From Loktanella sp. SALINAS62 (GTDB lineage: Bacteria > Pseudomonadota > Alphaproteobacteria > Rhodobacterales > Rhodobacteraceae): a DNA stretch of 64,000 nt. The notes under the pieces are model-generated. The model was not told the origin of the DNA. It saw nothing but the letters and a program-made list of their open reading frames with translations, and searched no databases. Below are positions 1 through 10,461 of this stretch, piece by piece; the first letter of the stretch is position 1, and every line of letters begins with the position of its first letter. Where the stretch lies: NCBI RefSeq assembly GCF_018263905.1, contig NZ_JAAFZU010000023.1:108755-172754 (forward strand), given 5' to 3'. Made by a program: the position numbers and the translations under genes.

Positions 1-1321
1 TCGCAACCGGCGCGTGACCGCCATGATGGCTTGGCCCGGCTGCATCGTGGAATTCGAAATCGTCGCGGAACATGGTCAAAAGGTGTTCTTCCAGCCCCAT
101 CACCAGCGGATGGACCAGTGTATCGAACAGGACGTTCGCGCCTTCGTAGCCCATGACCGGCGAATAGCGGGCCGGGTAATCCTGAACATGGACCGGGGCG
201 GAAATGACGGCGCAGGGGATACCCAGACGCTTGCCGATGTGGCGTTCCATCTGGGTGCCCATGATCATTTCGGGTGCCAGTGCCGCGATGGTCTCTTCGA
301 CTTCAAGGTAGTCGTCGGTGATCAGCGCCTCGACGCCCATTTCCTTTGCGCAGGCGCGCACGGCGCGGGCCTGTTCGCGGTTGTAACAGCCCAGTCCTGC
401 AACCTCGAACCCCATTTCGTCGCGTGCCATACGGGCCATCGCGCAGACATGGGTGCCGTCACCGAACAGGAAGACGCGCTTGCCTGTCAAATAGGTGCTG
501 TCGACGGATGCCGACCACCAGGGCAGCCGCAACCGCGACTCATCGGCCGGGGCCGTCGACCCTGTCAGCGCCTGCACTTCTGCCACAAATGCGCGGGTGG
601 CCGCGACACCGATCGGCACGTTTTTCGTATAGGGCTGATCAAATGTCTTTTCGAGCCAGCGTGCGGCAGCCTCTCCGGTTTCGGGATACATCAGCACGTT
701 GAAATGTGCCGCAGGCAGACGGGCGATATCGGCGGGGGTCGCGCCCAGCGGGGCCGTGACGTTTACGTCGACGCCAAGATCGGACAGCAGACCTGTCAGT
801 TCCTCGACGTCGTCGCGGTTGCGAAAGCCCAGCGCGGTCGGTCCCAAAAGGTTGCAGGTGATCCGCCCCGTGCGGTCGCAAGGCTGCGCCAGATGACGGA
901 CAATCTGGTAGAACGTTTCGTCCGCCCCGTAGTTTTCCTTGCGGCTATAGCTGGGCAGTTCCAGCGCGATGACGGGGATCGACAGACCCATCGTTTCGGC
1001 AAGTCCGGCGGGATCGTCCTGAATCAATTCGGCGGTGCAAGAGGCGCCGACGATGATCGCCTGCGGATTGAAGCGGTCGACGGCATCCTGCGCGGCTTTC
1101 TTGAAGAGACCGGCGGTGTCCGACCCCAGATCACGCGCCTGAAACGTCGTATAGCTGACGGGCGGACGGTGATTGCGCCGTTCGATCATCGTAAACAGAA
1201 GATCGGCATAGGTGTCGCCTTGTGGCGCATGCAGCACGTAATGCAGCCCTGTCATCGCGGTGGCTACGCGCATCGCACCGACATGCGGCGGGCCTTCGTA
1301 TGTCCAGACCGTCAGCTTCAT
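1..1321 (-). CDS. bchB: Light-independent protochlorophyllide reductase subunit B (3' end outside window)
   Basis: BchB pairs with BchN as the catalytic part of dark-operative protochlorophyllide reductase, which reduces ring D of protochlorophyllide using electrons from BchL. The N-terminus [15 protein letters not shown] and the stretch [13 protein letters not shown] are characteristic of BchB. Asp36 (in APQGDTY) matches the aspartate that, in this family, replaces a fourth cysteine as ligand of the BchN/BchB iron-sulphur cluster. The reading frame stays open for 440 codons to the window edge, ending in a His/Gly-rich part; the family is about 510-530 residues, so the C-terminus is missing. 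It is third in the bchF-bchN-bchB operon. No strong ribosome site precedes the ATG. The long plus-strand frame here is only a shadow. Confidence 0.96.
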   Translation of the reverse strand, partial: MKLTVWTYEGPPHVGAMRVATAMTGLHYVLHAPQGDTYADLLFTMIERRNHRPPVSYTTFQARDLGSDTAGLFKKAAQDAVDRFNPQAIIVGASCTAELIQDDPAGLAETMGLSIPVIALELPSYSRKENYGADETFYQIVRHLAQPCDRTGRITCNLLGPTALGFRNRDDVEELTGLLSDLGVDVNVTAPLGATPADIARLPAAHFNVLMYPETGEAAARWLEKTFDQPYTKNVPIGVAATRAFVAEVQALTGSTAPADESRLRLPWWSASVDSTYLTGKRVFLFGDGTHVCAMARMARDEMGFEVAGLGCYNREQARAVRACAKEMGVEALITDDYLEVEETIAALAPEMIMGTQMERHIGKRLGIPCAVISAPVHVQDYPARYSPVMGYEGANVLFDTLVHPLVMGLEEHLLTMFRDDFEFHDAAGPSHHGGHAPVA

Positions 1322-1330
1322 GGCTGACCG

Positions 1331-1351
1331 CCGGGGGCTGTCTGCCCCCGG
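1331..1351 (-). repeat. GC-rich hairpin in the bchN-bchB gap
   Basis: The 67-base gap between bchN and bchB holds a perfect 8-bp stem (CCGGGGGC / GCCCCCGG) around a five-base loop, followed on the plus strand by ACCCCCGAGGATATTTG. From memory, hairpins followed by GAGGATATTT recur between genes in Rhodobacterales genomes, so this may be a copy of a dispersed intergenic repeat. It could set differential mRNA stability within the operon. I found no second clear copy in this window. Confidence 0.5.
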
Positions 1352-1388
1352 ACCCCCGAGGATATTTGAAAAACAGCGAAAGCGACGG

Positions 1389-3172
<1,784 letters not shown>

Positions 3173-3201
3173 GGTATGCCCTCCTGACACATTGCCATTG
3201 C

Positions 3202-3231
3202 AGATTAGGAGCGATTCTGGGTATGTGTCAA
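3202..3231 (-). promoter_or_regulatory. Putative bchF promoter overlapping a PpsR site
   Basis: On the minus strand TTGACA (3231-3226) is followed after 18 bases by TAATCT (3207-3202), a partial -10 match. The -35 box lies inside the TGT-N12-ACA palindrome at 3226-3243, so a bound repressor would block polymerase. Transcription would begin near 3195, leaving a short leader that still contains the AGGAGG of the GTG start. Confidence 0.55.
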
Positions 3232-3243
3232 CCATACGTTACA
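3226..3243. promoter_or_regulatory. PpsR/CrtJ binding site upstream of bchF
   Basis: TGTCAACCATACGTTACA fits TGT-N12-ACA exactly, the palindrome bound by PpsR/CrtJ repressors of photosynthesis genes. It overlaps the -35 hexamer of the bchF promoter. A second site lies about 120 bp away beside aerR, a spacing at which cooperative binding of two tetramers is known for this family. Confidence 0.82.
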
Positions 3244-3344
3244 CATTGCTTGATCTTCTACCCGAGCAGATCTTCTGAGAAGAAATTTCTAAATATCTGC
3301 ATTTAAACAACTTTTCATGCGCGCTCGCCTAATGCAGGATAATC

Positions 3345-3362
3345 TGTCAATTTTCTTTGACA
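3345..3362. promoter_or_regulatory. PpsR/CrtJ binding site upstream of aerR/ppaA
   Basis: TGTCAATTTTCTTTGACA is a perfect TGT-N12-ACA motif with further dyad symmetry (TGTCAA/TTGACA). Its right half is the TTGACA -35 box of the rightward promoter, the arrangement expected for direct repression by PpsR, which is encoded about 0.8 kb downstream. Confidence 0.85.
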
Positions 3363-3385
3363 ATCTGCTGCCAAATTTCGACTAT
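3357..3385 (+). promoter_or_regulatory. Putative aerR-ppsR promoter
   Basis: TTGACA at 3357-3362 is a consensus -35 box; GACTAT at 3380-3385, 17 bases on, shares three bases with the -10 consensus. The promoter would drive aerR and probably ppsR, and it is overlapped by the PpsR site at 3345-3362, which implies autoregulation if ppsR is co-transcribed. Confidence 0.55.
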
Positions 3386-3431
3386 GGTGGCACCCGCCGC
3401 GTTGGCCAAGTGAAGAGGACGCCCGTTACCC

Positions 3432-4154
3432 ATGTCGCAGCTTTTGTCATCCCGGCCGCTCAGATCGGTTCTGCCGCAGCGCCGGGTGTCGGGCGGCGAT
3501 GTGGCAATGGCCCTGTGCGACGCAGCGCTGTCGCAGGATCGGGACGCGGTTGCAGATGTCGTCATGGCGGCGCGGGACGATGGGCTGACCGACATCGTTC
3601 TGGCTGATGTGCTCTTGCCGCGTGCGGTCTGCAGTCTGGGTGACCTATGGCGTGAAGATCACATCGGTTGGACCGACGTGACAATTGGTACAGCAAGGTT
3701 GCAGGCAGCCCTGCGCTGGCTTGCCCCGCCGATCCAGCCGGGTGACGCACGCTGTCATGACACAAAGTCGGTTCTTTTGATTTCCTGTCAGGACATGGCG
3801 CATACGTTCGGCCCCATGCTGCTGGCCCATCAGATTCGACGGCGCGGTCTGTCGGTTGCGCTGTCGCTGGACACGACACCACAATCCGCACATGCACGGT
3901 TCAGCGACACAGCAAGTGACGCAGTGTTTCTGACCGCGTCCCATAGTGATGGGGTTGCAACCTTGCGGCAAATCGTAAAACAGGTTCGAGTTTTCAACAG
4001 TGGGGTTCCCATTGTCGTTGGCGGCCCCTTGCTTTCTGCGCGCGCAGATATAGGACGCCTTATCGGAGCAGACATTGCGACCTCTGATCTGGACGAGGCT
4101 CTGACCCAATGCGGACTACTGCGCCAACCGACAGGCGCTCTCACTAAACCTTAG
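3432..4154 (+). CDS. ppaA: AerR/PpaA-type cobalamin-binding antirepressor of PpsR
   Basis: AerR/PpaA proteins bind a B12 derivative in a flavodoxin-like domain and modulate PpsR/CrtJ in response to light. The 240-residue protein has the B12-domain helix LWREDHIGWTDVTIGTARLQ (residues 72-91) and the downstream stretch CQDMAHTFGP, where His124 sits at the place of the axial cobalamin ligand of AerR. ppsR starts 29 bases after its stop, the conserved order in photosynthesis gene clusters. The promoter overlaps a PpsR site. The N-terminus is uncertain: AAGAGGA lies 12 bases before the ATG, and long and short AerR forms from two starts are known in Rhodobacter. Confidence 0.9.
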   Translation: MSQLLSSRPLRSVLPQRRVSGGDVAMALCDAALSQDRDAVADVVMAARDDGLTDIVLADVLLPRAVCSLGDLWREDHIGWTDVTIGTARLQAALRWLAPPIQPGDARCHDTKSVLLISCQDMAHTFGPMLLAHQIRRRGLSVALSLDTTPQSAHARFSDTASDAVFLTASHSDGVATLRQIVKQVRVFNSGVPIVVGGPLLSARADIGRLIGADIATSDLDEALTQCGLLRQPTGALTKP

Positions 4155-4183
4155 GTCGGCTTTCGCCTACAGAACGGACCGGC

Positions 4184-5590
4184 ATGACATCGGGCGGCAT
4201 CAAATACTGGAAAAACGGCGACATTCCGATGATCGGGCCGGATATTCTGGGTGGCATTCTGGCATCCGTGTCGGATGTCGGTCTGGTCGTATCGGAAACA
4301 GGCATCGTCATGTCTGTGCTGTTGAACCGCAATTTTTCGGACGATGGATTGTTCGACAAGGTCGAAGGCCGCGAAGTGGCCGACCTTTTGATGATCGACA
4401 GCAAGGAAAAATTCACCAAACGCCTGTCGGCATTTATCGATGGCGACGACAACGTCCGTCCGATCGAGGTCAACCATACGATCGACGGGGACCGCACCGG
4501 ATTACCTGTACGCTACAGTTTTCATCGTATCAGCGAAGGCGGCGTTATCCTGATGCTGGGCCATGATCTGCGTCCGGTCGCGGAAATGCAGCAGCAGCTT
4601 GTCAGTGCCCAGTTGGCATTGGAACGCGACTACGAAGCACAACGCGACTATGAGACCCGGTTCAAGGTTCTGATGGACAGCTCCACCGATGGTGTCGTGA
4701 TGGTGTCGGCGCAGTCCGACAAGATCAATGACCTGAATGCAGAAGCATCCCGGCTTGTCGGAACCCCGCGCGAAGAATTGGTCGGGCGATCATTCACGAA
4801 GCTGTTCGACGCCCGGTCACAGCCCACACTGATCGACAGGCTGGGCTCTTTGGCGATGTCAGATGATGATGGACGGCTTTCGGTCAAATCGGTGAATGGC
4901 ACCCCCCTGACGCTGCGACCGACGATGTTCCGATCCGCAGGCGAACGCATTTTGCTGTGTCGCATACGCAGCGCGTCCGATGCGATGGCAGATCAGGACC
5001 GGACGGCGCAGGTTTTGCGCGGGATCTATGACGCTGGCCCCGACGGTATCGTGTTCACCAGCGAAGAAGGCGCGATGCTGTCTGCAAACGATGGTTTCCT
5101 GAACATGATCGGCGCGGCGCATGACCTGAACCTGCGCGGCACGCCATTCATGGATTTTCTGCAACGCGGCATGGTCGATTTCAGCGTCATGACCCAGAAC
5201 GCCGCCCGTGCTGGCAGCTTGCGGTCGTATGCCACGCGTATTGCAGGCGATTATGGCAGCCCGCGTGACGTCGACATGAGCGTAACCGCGATCAAGGCCG
5301 CGGACACAACGATTTTTGCCTTTGTCATCAGAGAGCAATCGCAAACCGAGAGCCTGAAGGACGGCGACGACGACAGTGGGCTGAGTTCCGTGGTCGAACT
5401 GGTCGGCAGCTCGACTTTGCGCGATATTGTGGCCGAAACGACAAATGTCGTTGAAAAGATGTGTATCGAAACCGCCATCGAATTGACCAGCAACAACCGT
5501 GTCGCCGCAGCAGAAATGCTGGGCCTGTCGCGGCAATCGCTTTACGTGAAGCTGCGCAAATTCGGACTGATCGGGCAGAGCAACGACTAG
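4184..5590 (+). CDS. ppsR: PpsR/CrtJ photosynthesis gene repressor
   Basis: PpsR represses bch, crt and light-harvesting genes under oxygen or light. The 468-residue protein has three PAS-like regions (roughly 20-120, 155-265 and 270-385), a linker with the Q-rich helix EMQQQLVSAQLALERDYE, and a Fis-type helix-turn-helix at the end (VAAAEMLGLSRQSLYVKLRKFGL). Cys259 (ILLCRIR) and Cys427 (VVEKMCIETA) match the two redox cysteines of the Rhodobacter proteins (about 250 and 420-424), so redox sensing is likely retained. It follows aerR/ppaA directly. The ribosome site before ATG 4184 is weak, but the family N-terminus supports this start. Confidence 0.95.
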   Translation: MTSGGIKYWKNGDIPMIGPDILGGILASVSDVGLVVSETGIVMSVLLNRNFSDDGLFDKVEGREVADLLMIDSKEKFTKRLSAFIDGDDNVRPIEVNHTIDGDRTGLPVRYSFHRISEGGVILMLGHDLRPVAEMQQQLVSAQLALERDYEAQRDYETRFKVLMDSSTDGVVMVSAQSDKINDLNAEASRLVGTPREELVGRSFTKLFDARSQPTLIDRLGSLAMSDDDGRLSVKSVNGTPLTLRPTMFRSAGERILLCRIRSASDAMADQDRTAQVLRGIYDAGPDGIVFTSEEGAMLSANDGFLNMIGAAHDLNLRGTPFMDFLQRGMVDFSVMTQNAARAGSLRSYATRIAGDYGSPRDVDMSVTAIKAADTTIFAFVIREQSQTESLKDGDDDSGLSSVVELVGSSTLRDIVAETTNVVEKMCIETAIELTSNNRVAAAEMLGLSRQSLYVKLRKFGLIGQSND

Positions 5591-5611
5591 ATTGCCCCGG
5601 CCCGACCGGGT

Positions 5612-6133
5612 TCAGTCGTCGCCTGACATATGGGCGTCGTGATCCATCGTGTCGTGATTTAAGTTGTGATCGGCTCCCGTCGCGGCCACGTCTTCGACGT
5701 TAAATGAGACGTCAAGCCGCCCGGCCCGTTCAAAGACCAGCGTTCCTTCGACGGCTTCACCGACTTCCAGCGCATCGCCGTTCAATCCCATGAACATCAC
5801 GTGAAAGCCGCCAGGTGCCAGCGTCAGCGTTTCGCCGGGGGCGATGACGATACCCGTCTCTTGTTTGACCATACGGGTAATGCCGTCTGCATCGGTTATG
5901 GCGCTGTGCAATTCCACGCGGGTGAACGGTGCTTCGACTGCAATCAGGGTGTCTGCTTCTGCACCGGTGTTCAGGACAGTCAGATAACCAGCACTGGTCA
6001 TTGCGGTGGCAGCGGCACTGCGCGCGACCGGGTGTTCGATCCGCAAATCGCCCAGCGTGTAATCGTGCCCAAAGGCAAATCCGGGCAACAAGACCAGCAT
6101 CATTCCGGTCATCAGGCGGGTCAGGGACGTCAT
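5612..6133 (-). CDS. PCu(A)C-type periplasmic copper chaperone
   Basis: This family carries Cu(I) in the periplasm, mostly for loading the CuA centre of cytochrome oxidase. The 173-residue protein has a signal peptide (residues 1-22, cleavage after AFG) and the metal motif with His76, Met88, His111 and Met113 (LAPGGFHVMFMGL). The tail HNLNHDTMDHDAHM adds more His/Met residues that may bind copper. It converges on ppsR with 21 bases between, and stands alone; no senC/Sco gene is adjacent. Confidence 0.88.
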   Translation of the reverse strand: MTSLTRLMTGMMLVLLPGFAFGHDYTLGDLRIEHPVARSAAATAMTSAGYLTVLNTGAEADTLIAVEAPFTRVELHSAITDADGITRMVKQETGIVIAPGETLTLAPGGFHVMFMGLNGDALEVGEAVEGTLVFERAGRLDVSFNVEDVAATGADHNLNHDTMDHDAHMSGDD

Positions 6134-6233
6134 CGTACTCTCCGTTCATTTCAAACGGACGCCTAATTTACACGGGGCAGCGCGAAAAGGGACAAACAGC
6201 CGCAGTCGGCGGAAACCTGCGGTATCTCGATGG

Positions 6234-6262
6234 TTGTCATATGAAAGCGCGCTGGTCATAGT
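6234..6262 (+). promoter_or_regulatory. Putative sigma-70 promoter of the TAXI-TRAP operon
   Basis: TTGTCA (6234-6239) and CATAGT (6257-6262) are separated by 17 bases; they match the -35 and -10 consensus at five and four positions. The start codon of the binding-protein gene is 42 bases further on with GGGAGG as ribosome site. No PpsR-type palindrome is present. Confidence 0.45.
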
Positions 6263-6303
6263 TTCGGTTCTGGCCCAGACGGGCCACCAACCGGGAGGCT
6301 ACC

Positions 6304-7317
6304 ATGAAAACAGTATCGACATTTGTCGCCGCTGCCGTTGTTGCGACCTTTGGCGCAAATATGGCGTCGGCGCAGGACACATCCGATTACATCCTTGCGA
6401 CCGCATCGACGGGCGGGACCTATTATCCAGTGGGCGTCGCGCTTTCCACCTTGGTCAAGGTCAAGCTACAGCCGGGCATGGGGATCGGCATGTCTGCCAT
6501 CAGCTCTGCCGGATCGGGTGAAAATGTCCGTCTTTTGCGTGAAGACGAGGCTCAATTCGCCATTCTTCAGGGACTTTACGGATTTTATGCGGCATCGGGC
6601 ACTGGCCCGTTGGAAGACGTCGGACCGCAGGAAAACCTGCGTTCGGTCAGCATGTTATGGCAAAACGTCGAACATTTTGTCGCCGCCAGCGATGCCGCGC
6701 CAACAGGCACGATGGAAGATTTCGTAAACCTGACAGGCGAAGCTGTCGCGCTGGGTGCGCAGAACTCTGGGACGCTGGGGTCAAATGCGGCGTTGCTGTC
6801 AGGTCTGGGGGTCGATGTCGAAACCGACTACGAGCTGGTTTACGGCGGCTACGGTCCAGCGGCAGAGGCGTTGCAAAACGGTCAGGTCAAGGGGATCAGC
6901 ACCCCAGCCGGTGTGCCCGTGGGCGCGCTGAGCCAGCTTTTCGCATCTGCGGGTGATAGCGTAACCTTGCTGAATTTCACCGATGAACAGCGGACGGCAG
7001 CGGATGGCGGGCGCGATCTGTGGACCGCATATACCATTCCGGCCAATACCTATTCAGGCCAGACAGAGGATGTTGTGACCGTCGCCCAGCCGAACTTTCT
7101 GGCGGTCGGTGCGGATGTAGACGAAGAAAATGTCTACCAGATCACCAAGACGATCTACGAAAACCTGCCGTTTCTGCAGGCCATCCACCCCGCGACGAAC
7201 GCGATGAACATCGATGCGGCAATCGCGGGCCTGCCGCTGCCGCTGCATCCGGGTGCGGTGCGGTACTATCAGGAAATCGGGATGGATATTCCCGACCGTC
7301 TGATACCTGCGCAGTAA
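6304..7317 (+). CDS. TAXI family TRAP transporter solute-binding protein
   Basis: Periplasmic binding protein that delivers an organic solute to the TRAP permease encoded next. The 337-residue protein begins with a signal peptide (cleavage near ASA-QD, residue 23-24) and then LATASTGGTYYPVGVAL, the opening characteristic of TAXI proteins. GGGAGG lies upstream of the ATG. The ligand cannot be told from sequence; characterised TAXI proteins bind dicarboxylates or amino acids. A terminator-like hairpin follows before the permease gene, typical where the binding protein is needed in excess. Confidence 0.92.
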   Translation: MKTVSTFVAAAVVATFGANMASAQDTSDYILATASTGGTYYPVGVALSTLVKVKLQPGMGIGMSAISSAGSGENVRLLREDEAQFAILQGLYGFYAASGTGPLEDVGPQENLRSVSMLWQNVEHFVAASDAAPTGTMEDFVNLTGEAVALGAQNSGTLGSNAALLSGLGVDVETDYELVYGGYGPAAEALQNGQVKGISTPAGVPVGALSQLFASAGDSVTLLNFTDEQRTAADGGRDLWTAYTIPANTYSGQTEDVVTVAQPNFLAVGADVDEENVYQITKTIYENLPFLQAIHPATNAMNIDAAIAGLPLPLHPGAVRYYQEIGMDIPDRLIPAQ

Positions 7318-7328
7318 CGTGATGCGAT

Positions 7329-7359
7329 GGGGCGAGACCATGCGGTCCCGCCCCTTTTT
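7329..7359 (+). terminator. Attenuating terminator between TAXI and permease genes
   Basis: GGGGCG (7329-7334) and GACC (7336-7339) pair with GGTC (7344-7347) and CGCCCC (7349-7354) across an ATGC loop with one A/C mismatch, followed by five T (7355-7359). The structure has all parts of an intrinsic terminator and sits 11 bases after the TAXI stop, so it probably lowers read-through into the permease. Confidence 0.75.
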
Positions 7360-7376
7360 ACGACCAAGGGGGGACT

Positions 7377-9467
7377 ATGGCGGACGATACCGACGAAGGC
7401 GCATTGCGTCATTTCACAGGGACTGCGGGCCATGTCCTTACCGTGTTTTGCGCCCTGATCGCGCTTGCCCATCTTTATGTGGCGATTGATCCTGTCGTGT
7501 CAGAACTGACGCGCAACGCCTTACACTACGGCGTTTTTGGGCTGTTGGCGTTTCTGTATTACCCGCTGCGTCACAATACAAAAGCATCCCGCGCGGGGCT
7601 GGCCATCGACCTGTCACTGGGTGTGGCGGTCGCTGCGTCTGCGCTGTGGCTCGCAACTGCGGAAAACGCAATTTATGACCGCGGCGTGAACCTAAGCGTG
7701 CCGGACTGGATCGCCATCGCTGTCGCTGTGATCGGTGCCATAGAACTGACACGCCGCCTGACCGGGTGGATCATCCCGGTCCTGATCATATTGGCGCTGA
7801 CATACGTGTCATGGTGGGGGCAATTCGTGGGCGGTGTGTTCCGGTTTCCCGGGCTCAGCATCGAAACCGTCGCGTTTCGGTCTGTCTATGGTGACGATGC
7901 GATGTTCGGGTCGATCACACGCATTTCGTCGACCTATGTGTTTTTGTTCATCATCTTTGGCGCGTTTTTGCTGCGATCCGGTGCCGGGGATTTCGTCGTT
8001 GATCTGGCGCGGGCGGTCGCGGGCAAGATGGTCGGCGGACCCGGCATCGTGGCTGTGATCGCCAGCGGATTGACGGGAACGATTTCAGGCTCTGCCGTGG
8101 CCAACACCGCATCGACGGGGGTCATCACGATCCCGCTGATGAAAAAGGCGGGGTTCAATGCAAAATTTGCAGGCGGGGTCGAAGCCGCTTCGTCCACTGG
8201 CGGCCAGTTGATGCCACCGATCATGGGGGCTGGCGCATTCGTCATGGCTGCATTCACGCAGATCCCCTATGAAAACATCATCGCCGCCGCCGCACTGCCT
8301 GCGTTGCTGTATTTCCTGTCCGTTGCCTTTTTCGTGCGGATCGAAGCAAAGCGCGCAAACCTGCCGCCGATGGAAAACACAGGTCAGACGCTGGGCAGCG
8401 CATTCCGGCGTGGCGGTGCCAGTTTCATACTGCCCATTGCATTGCTGATCGGGATGCTGGTTTCTGGTTTTACGCCGACCTATGCCGCTGTTTTTGGCAT
8501 CATTGCGGTGATCGCATCCAGTTGGCTGACCACAAACCCGATGGGACCAAGAGCCGTGGTCGAAGCACTGGCAATGGGAACCCGCAACATGATCCTGACG
8601 GCCGTGCTGCTGTGCGCTGTGGGATTGATCGTGAACGTCATTGCGACGGCGGGGATCGGCAATACCTTTAGCCTGATGATATCCGACTGGGCCGGGGGTA
8701 ACATCCTGATCGCCATCATTCTGATCGCACTGGCCAGCCTGATACTGGGCATGGGGCTGCCAGTGACGGCAGCCTATATTGTGCTTGCGACCCTGTCCGC
8801 ACCTGCGTTGGCGGGCATGATCGGGGACCGATTTGTGATCGACGCTTTGGTGGCGGGTAATCTGCCCGACGCCGCGCGTGCCGTGCTGATGCTGGGCGCG
8901 CCGGACGCCATGCAGGCAATCATGGCGCCGATGGCGCGCGCTGATGCAAGCGCATTGATTGGCAGCCTGCCGTTGGAAGTTGCCGCACCGCTGCGCGATC
9001 TGGTTGTCAGCCCTGCAGCCGCGACGGCAGCGCTGCTGTCGGCGCATATGATCGTGTTTTGGCTCAGCCAGGACAGCAACGTCACGCCACCCGTGGCACT
9101 GGCGGCATTTACCGCCGCCGCGATTGCCAAAGCACCGGCGATGGCCACGGGTTTTGCCAGTTGGAAGCTGGCGAAAGGGCTGTATATCGTGCCGATCCTG
9201 TTTGCCTATACGCCGCTGCTCAGTGACGACTGGGGCGCGGTACTGACCGTCTTTGGCTTTGCCGTGGTGGGCATCTACGCGCTGGCCGCCGGATTGCAGG
9301 GCTGCATGGAAAACGTCATTGGCTGGCCGATGCGCGCTGTTGTCATCGTCGCAGGAATTGCCTGTATGTGGCCCGGTAGCTTGTTGATCAATCTATGTGG
9401 CGTTGTGGTCGTCGCAGGGCTGCTGTTCTGGAACGTCAGATCTGCCCCTGCCCCGGTCGCGGCCTGA
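7377..9467 (+). CDS. TRAP transporter fused permease (DctQM type, TAXI-associated)
   Basis: Integral membrane permease of 696 residues with about 17-19 helices. The N-terminal part (about 1-150) corresponds to the small DctQ-like subunit and the rest to the large DctM-like subunit; signature stretches are GLTGTISGSAVANTASTG and TGGQLMPPIMGAGAF. It uses a sodium or proton gradient to import the solute caught by the preceding TAXI protein. AAGGGGGG stands just before the ATG. The fused form is normal for TAXI systems. Confidence 0.93.
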   Translation: MADDTDEGALRHFTGTAGHVLTVFCALIALAHLYVAIDPVVSELTRNALHYGVFGLLAFLYYPLRHNTKASRAGLAIDLSLGVAVAASALWLATAENAIYDRGVNLSVPDWIAIAVAVIGAIELTRRLTGWIIPVLIILALTYVSWWGQFVGGVFRFPGLSIETVAFRSVYGDDAMFGSITRISSTYVFLFIIFGAFLLRSGAGDFVVDLARAVAGKMVGGPGIVAVIASGLTGTISGSAVANTASTGVITIPLMKKAGFNAKFAGGVEAASSTGGQLMPPIMGAGAFVMAAFTQIPYENIIAAAALPALLYFLSVAFFVRIEAKRANLPPMENTGQTLGSAFRRGGASFILPIALLIGMLVSGFTPTYAAVFGIIAVIASSWLTTNPMGPRAVVEALAMGTRNMILTAVLLCAVGLIVNVIATAGIGNTFSLMISDWAGGNILIAIILIALASLILGMGLPVTAAYIVLATLSAPALAGMIGDRFVIDALVAGNLPDAARAVLMLGAPDAMQAIMAPMARADASALIGSLPLEVAAPLRDLVVSPAAATAALLSAHMIVFWLSQDSNVTPPVALAAFTAAAIAKAPAMATGFASWKLAKGLYIVPILFAYTPLLSDDWGAVLTVFGFAVVGIYALAAGLQGCMENVIGWPMRAVVIVAGIACMWPGSLLINLCGVVVVAGLLFWNVRSAPAPVAA

Positions 9468-9505
9468 ATACAGCGAACTATGGTGACCCCGCGAAAACCG
9501 ATGCG

Positions 9506-9524
9506 GCGGTTGGCTATCAACCGC
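9506..9524. other. Hairpin after the TRAP permease
   Basis: Perfect 7-bp inverted repeat GCGGTTG / CAACCGC around a five-base loop, 38 bases after the permease stop and 101 bases before the next start. There is no T-run, so it is more likely an mRNA 3' end protector or a Rho-assisted stop than an intrinsic terminator. Confidence 0.4.
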
Positions 9525-9625
9525 GATCAAAGCGTGGCGCGCGTGTTTCGTGACGTTCTTTATGCCTGACCCTTTGCGCGCCCCGGCAGAAAGCCTAGGT
9601 AGTTGGAAACTTCCTTCCGTATTGA

Positions 9626-10411
9626 TTGGACTTTGCCTTGGACTGCGACATTCGGGTTCATCTGGATTACGAGGTGCCTGACCGCGTGACGCTGCTGTTG
9701 CAGCTGCGCGCCGTGACAGACCCATTTCAACACGTCACAGACGAAACGCTTTTGGTTCCCGACGGATGCCACTGGCGCGCGACATCTGGTGAAGAAGGCA
9801 TTGGTGAACGGATTTGGATGGACATCGATGAACCGCTGAAACTGAGCTATCACGCCCACGTCAGCATTGATCGCCCTGCGCACGATTTGGCGCGTCTTCA
9901 GGCTACGCCACTGTTTCAGATGAACGCGCCCGACATCAAATACCTGATGGCGTCTCGCTATTGCGGGGCCACGGGTTACGAAGATCTGCTTGATACTTTT
10001 TCCCATTTGTCGGGCGGGGCAAAGGTCGTGGCGATGCGCGATTGGATCACGTCGAACCTAGTATACGATAATAGTGTCAGCACGGCCAACACGACTGCGC
10101 AGGATACATTTGCCGACCGCAGGGGAGTGTGCCGCGACTACGCGCATCTGCTGATTGCGCTGTGCCGGTGCAGTGCGATCCCCGCACGCATCGCCGCTGT
10201 CTATAGCCCCGATATCAGCCCGCCTGATTTCCATGCTGTCGCAGAGGTGTTTCTGGATGGCGGATGGCACCTTGTTGACCCCACCGAGATGACGACCACT
10301 GACCGCATGGTCCTGACCGGTGTGGGGCGCGATGCGGCAGATGTCTCTTTCTTGACCAGTTTCGGCGTCGTCCAGCTAAAGGAACAGGCAGTCCATGTTC
10401 AAGAAAGCTGA
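9626..10411 (+). CDS. Transglutaminase-like cysteine peptidase family protein, first copy
   Basis: Papain-fold transglutaminase-like protein of 261 residues. The triad is visible: Cys169 in RRGVCRDYAH, His203 in FHAVAEVFL and Asp218 in HLVDPTE. It would hydrolyse or form amide bonds in a cytoplasmic substrate, since no signal peptide is seen. The start is uncertain: TTG at 9626, or TTG four codons later, neither with a good ribosome site. It opens the operon with ATP-grasp, alpha-E, a second transglutaminase-like gene and Anbu. It is clearly diverged from the second copy at 12842. Confidence 0.85.
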   Translation: MDFALDCDIRVHLDYEVPDRVTLLLQLRAVTDPFQHVTDETLLVPDGCHWRATSGEEGIGERIWMDIDEPLKLSYHAHVSIDRPAHDLARLQATPLFQMNAPDIKYLMASRYCGATGYEDLLDTFSHLSGGAKVVAMRDWITSNLVYDNSVSTANTTAQDTFADRRGVCRDYAHLLIALCRCSAIPARIAAVYSPDISPPDFHAVAEVFLDGGWHLVDPTEMTTTDRMVLTGVGRDAADVSFLTSFGVVQLKEQAVHVQES

Positions 10412-10461
10412 GCTGCGAAACCAGACATTGCAGACCGACGGCAAAGCGCTACCGTAACCTG

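Noticed and set aside
14-1327. 437-codon plus-strand open frame over bchB
   Set aside because: Shadow of the highly conserved minus-strand bchB; the protein has no recognisable family and an odd His/Cys/Arg-rich composition.
5595-5610. CCCGG/CCGGG dyad between ppsR and the copper chaperone gene
   Set aside because: Only a 5-bp stem without a T-run; too weak to call a terminator.
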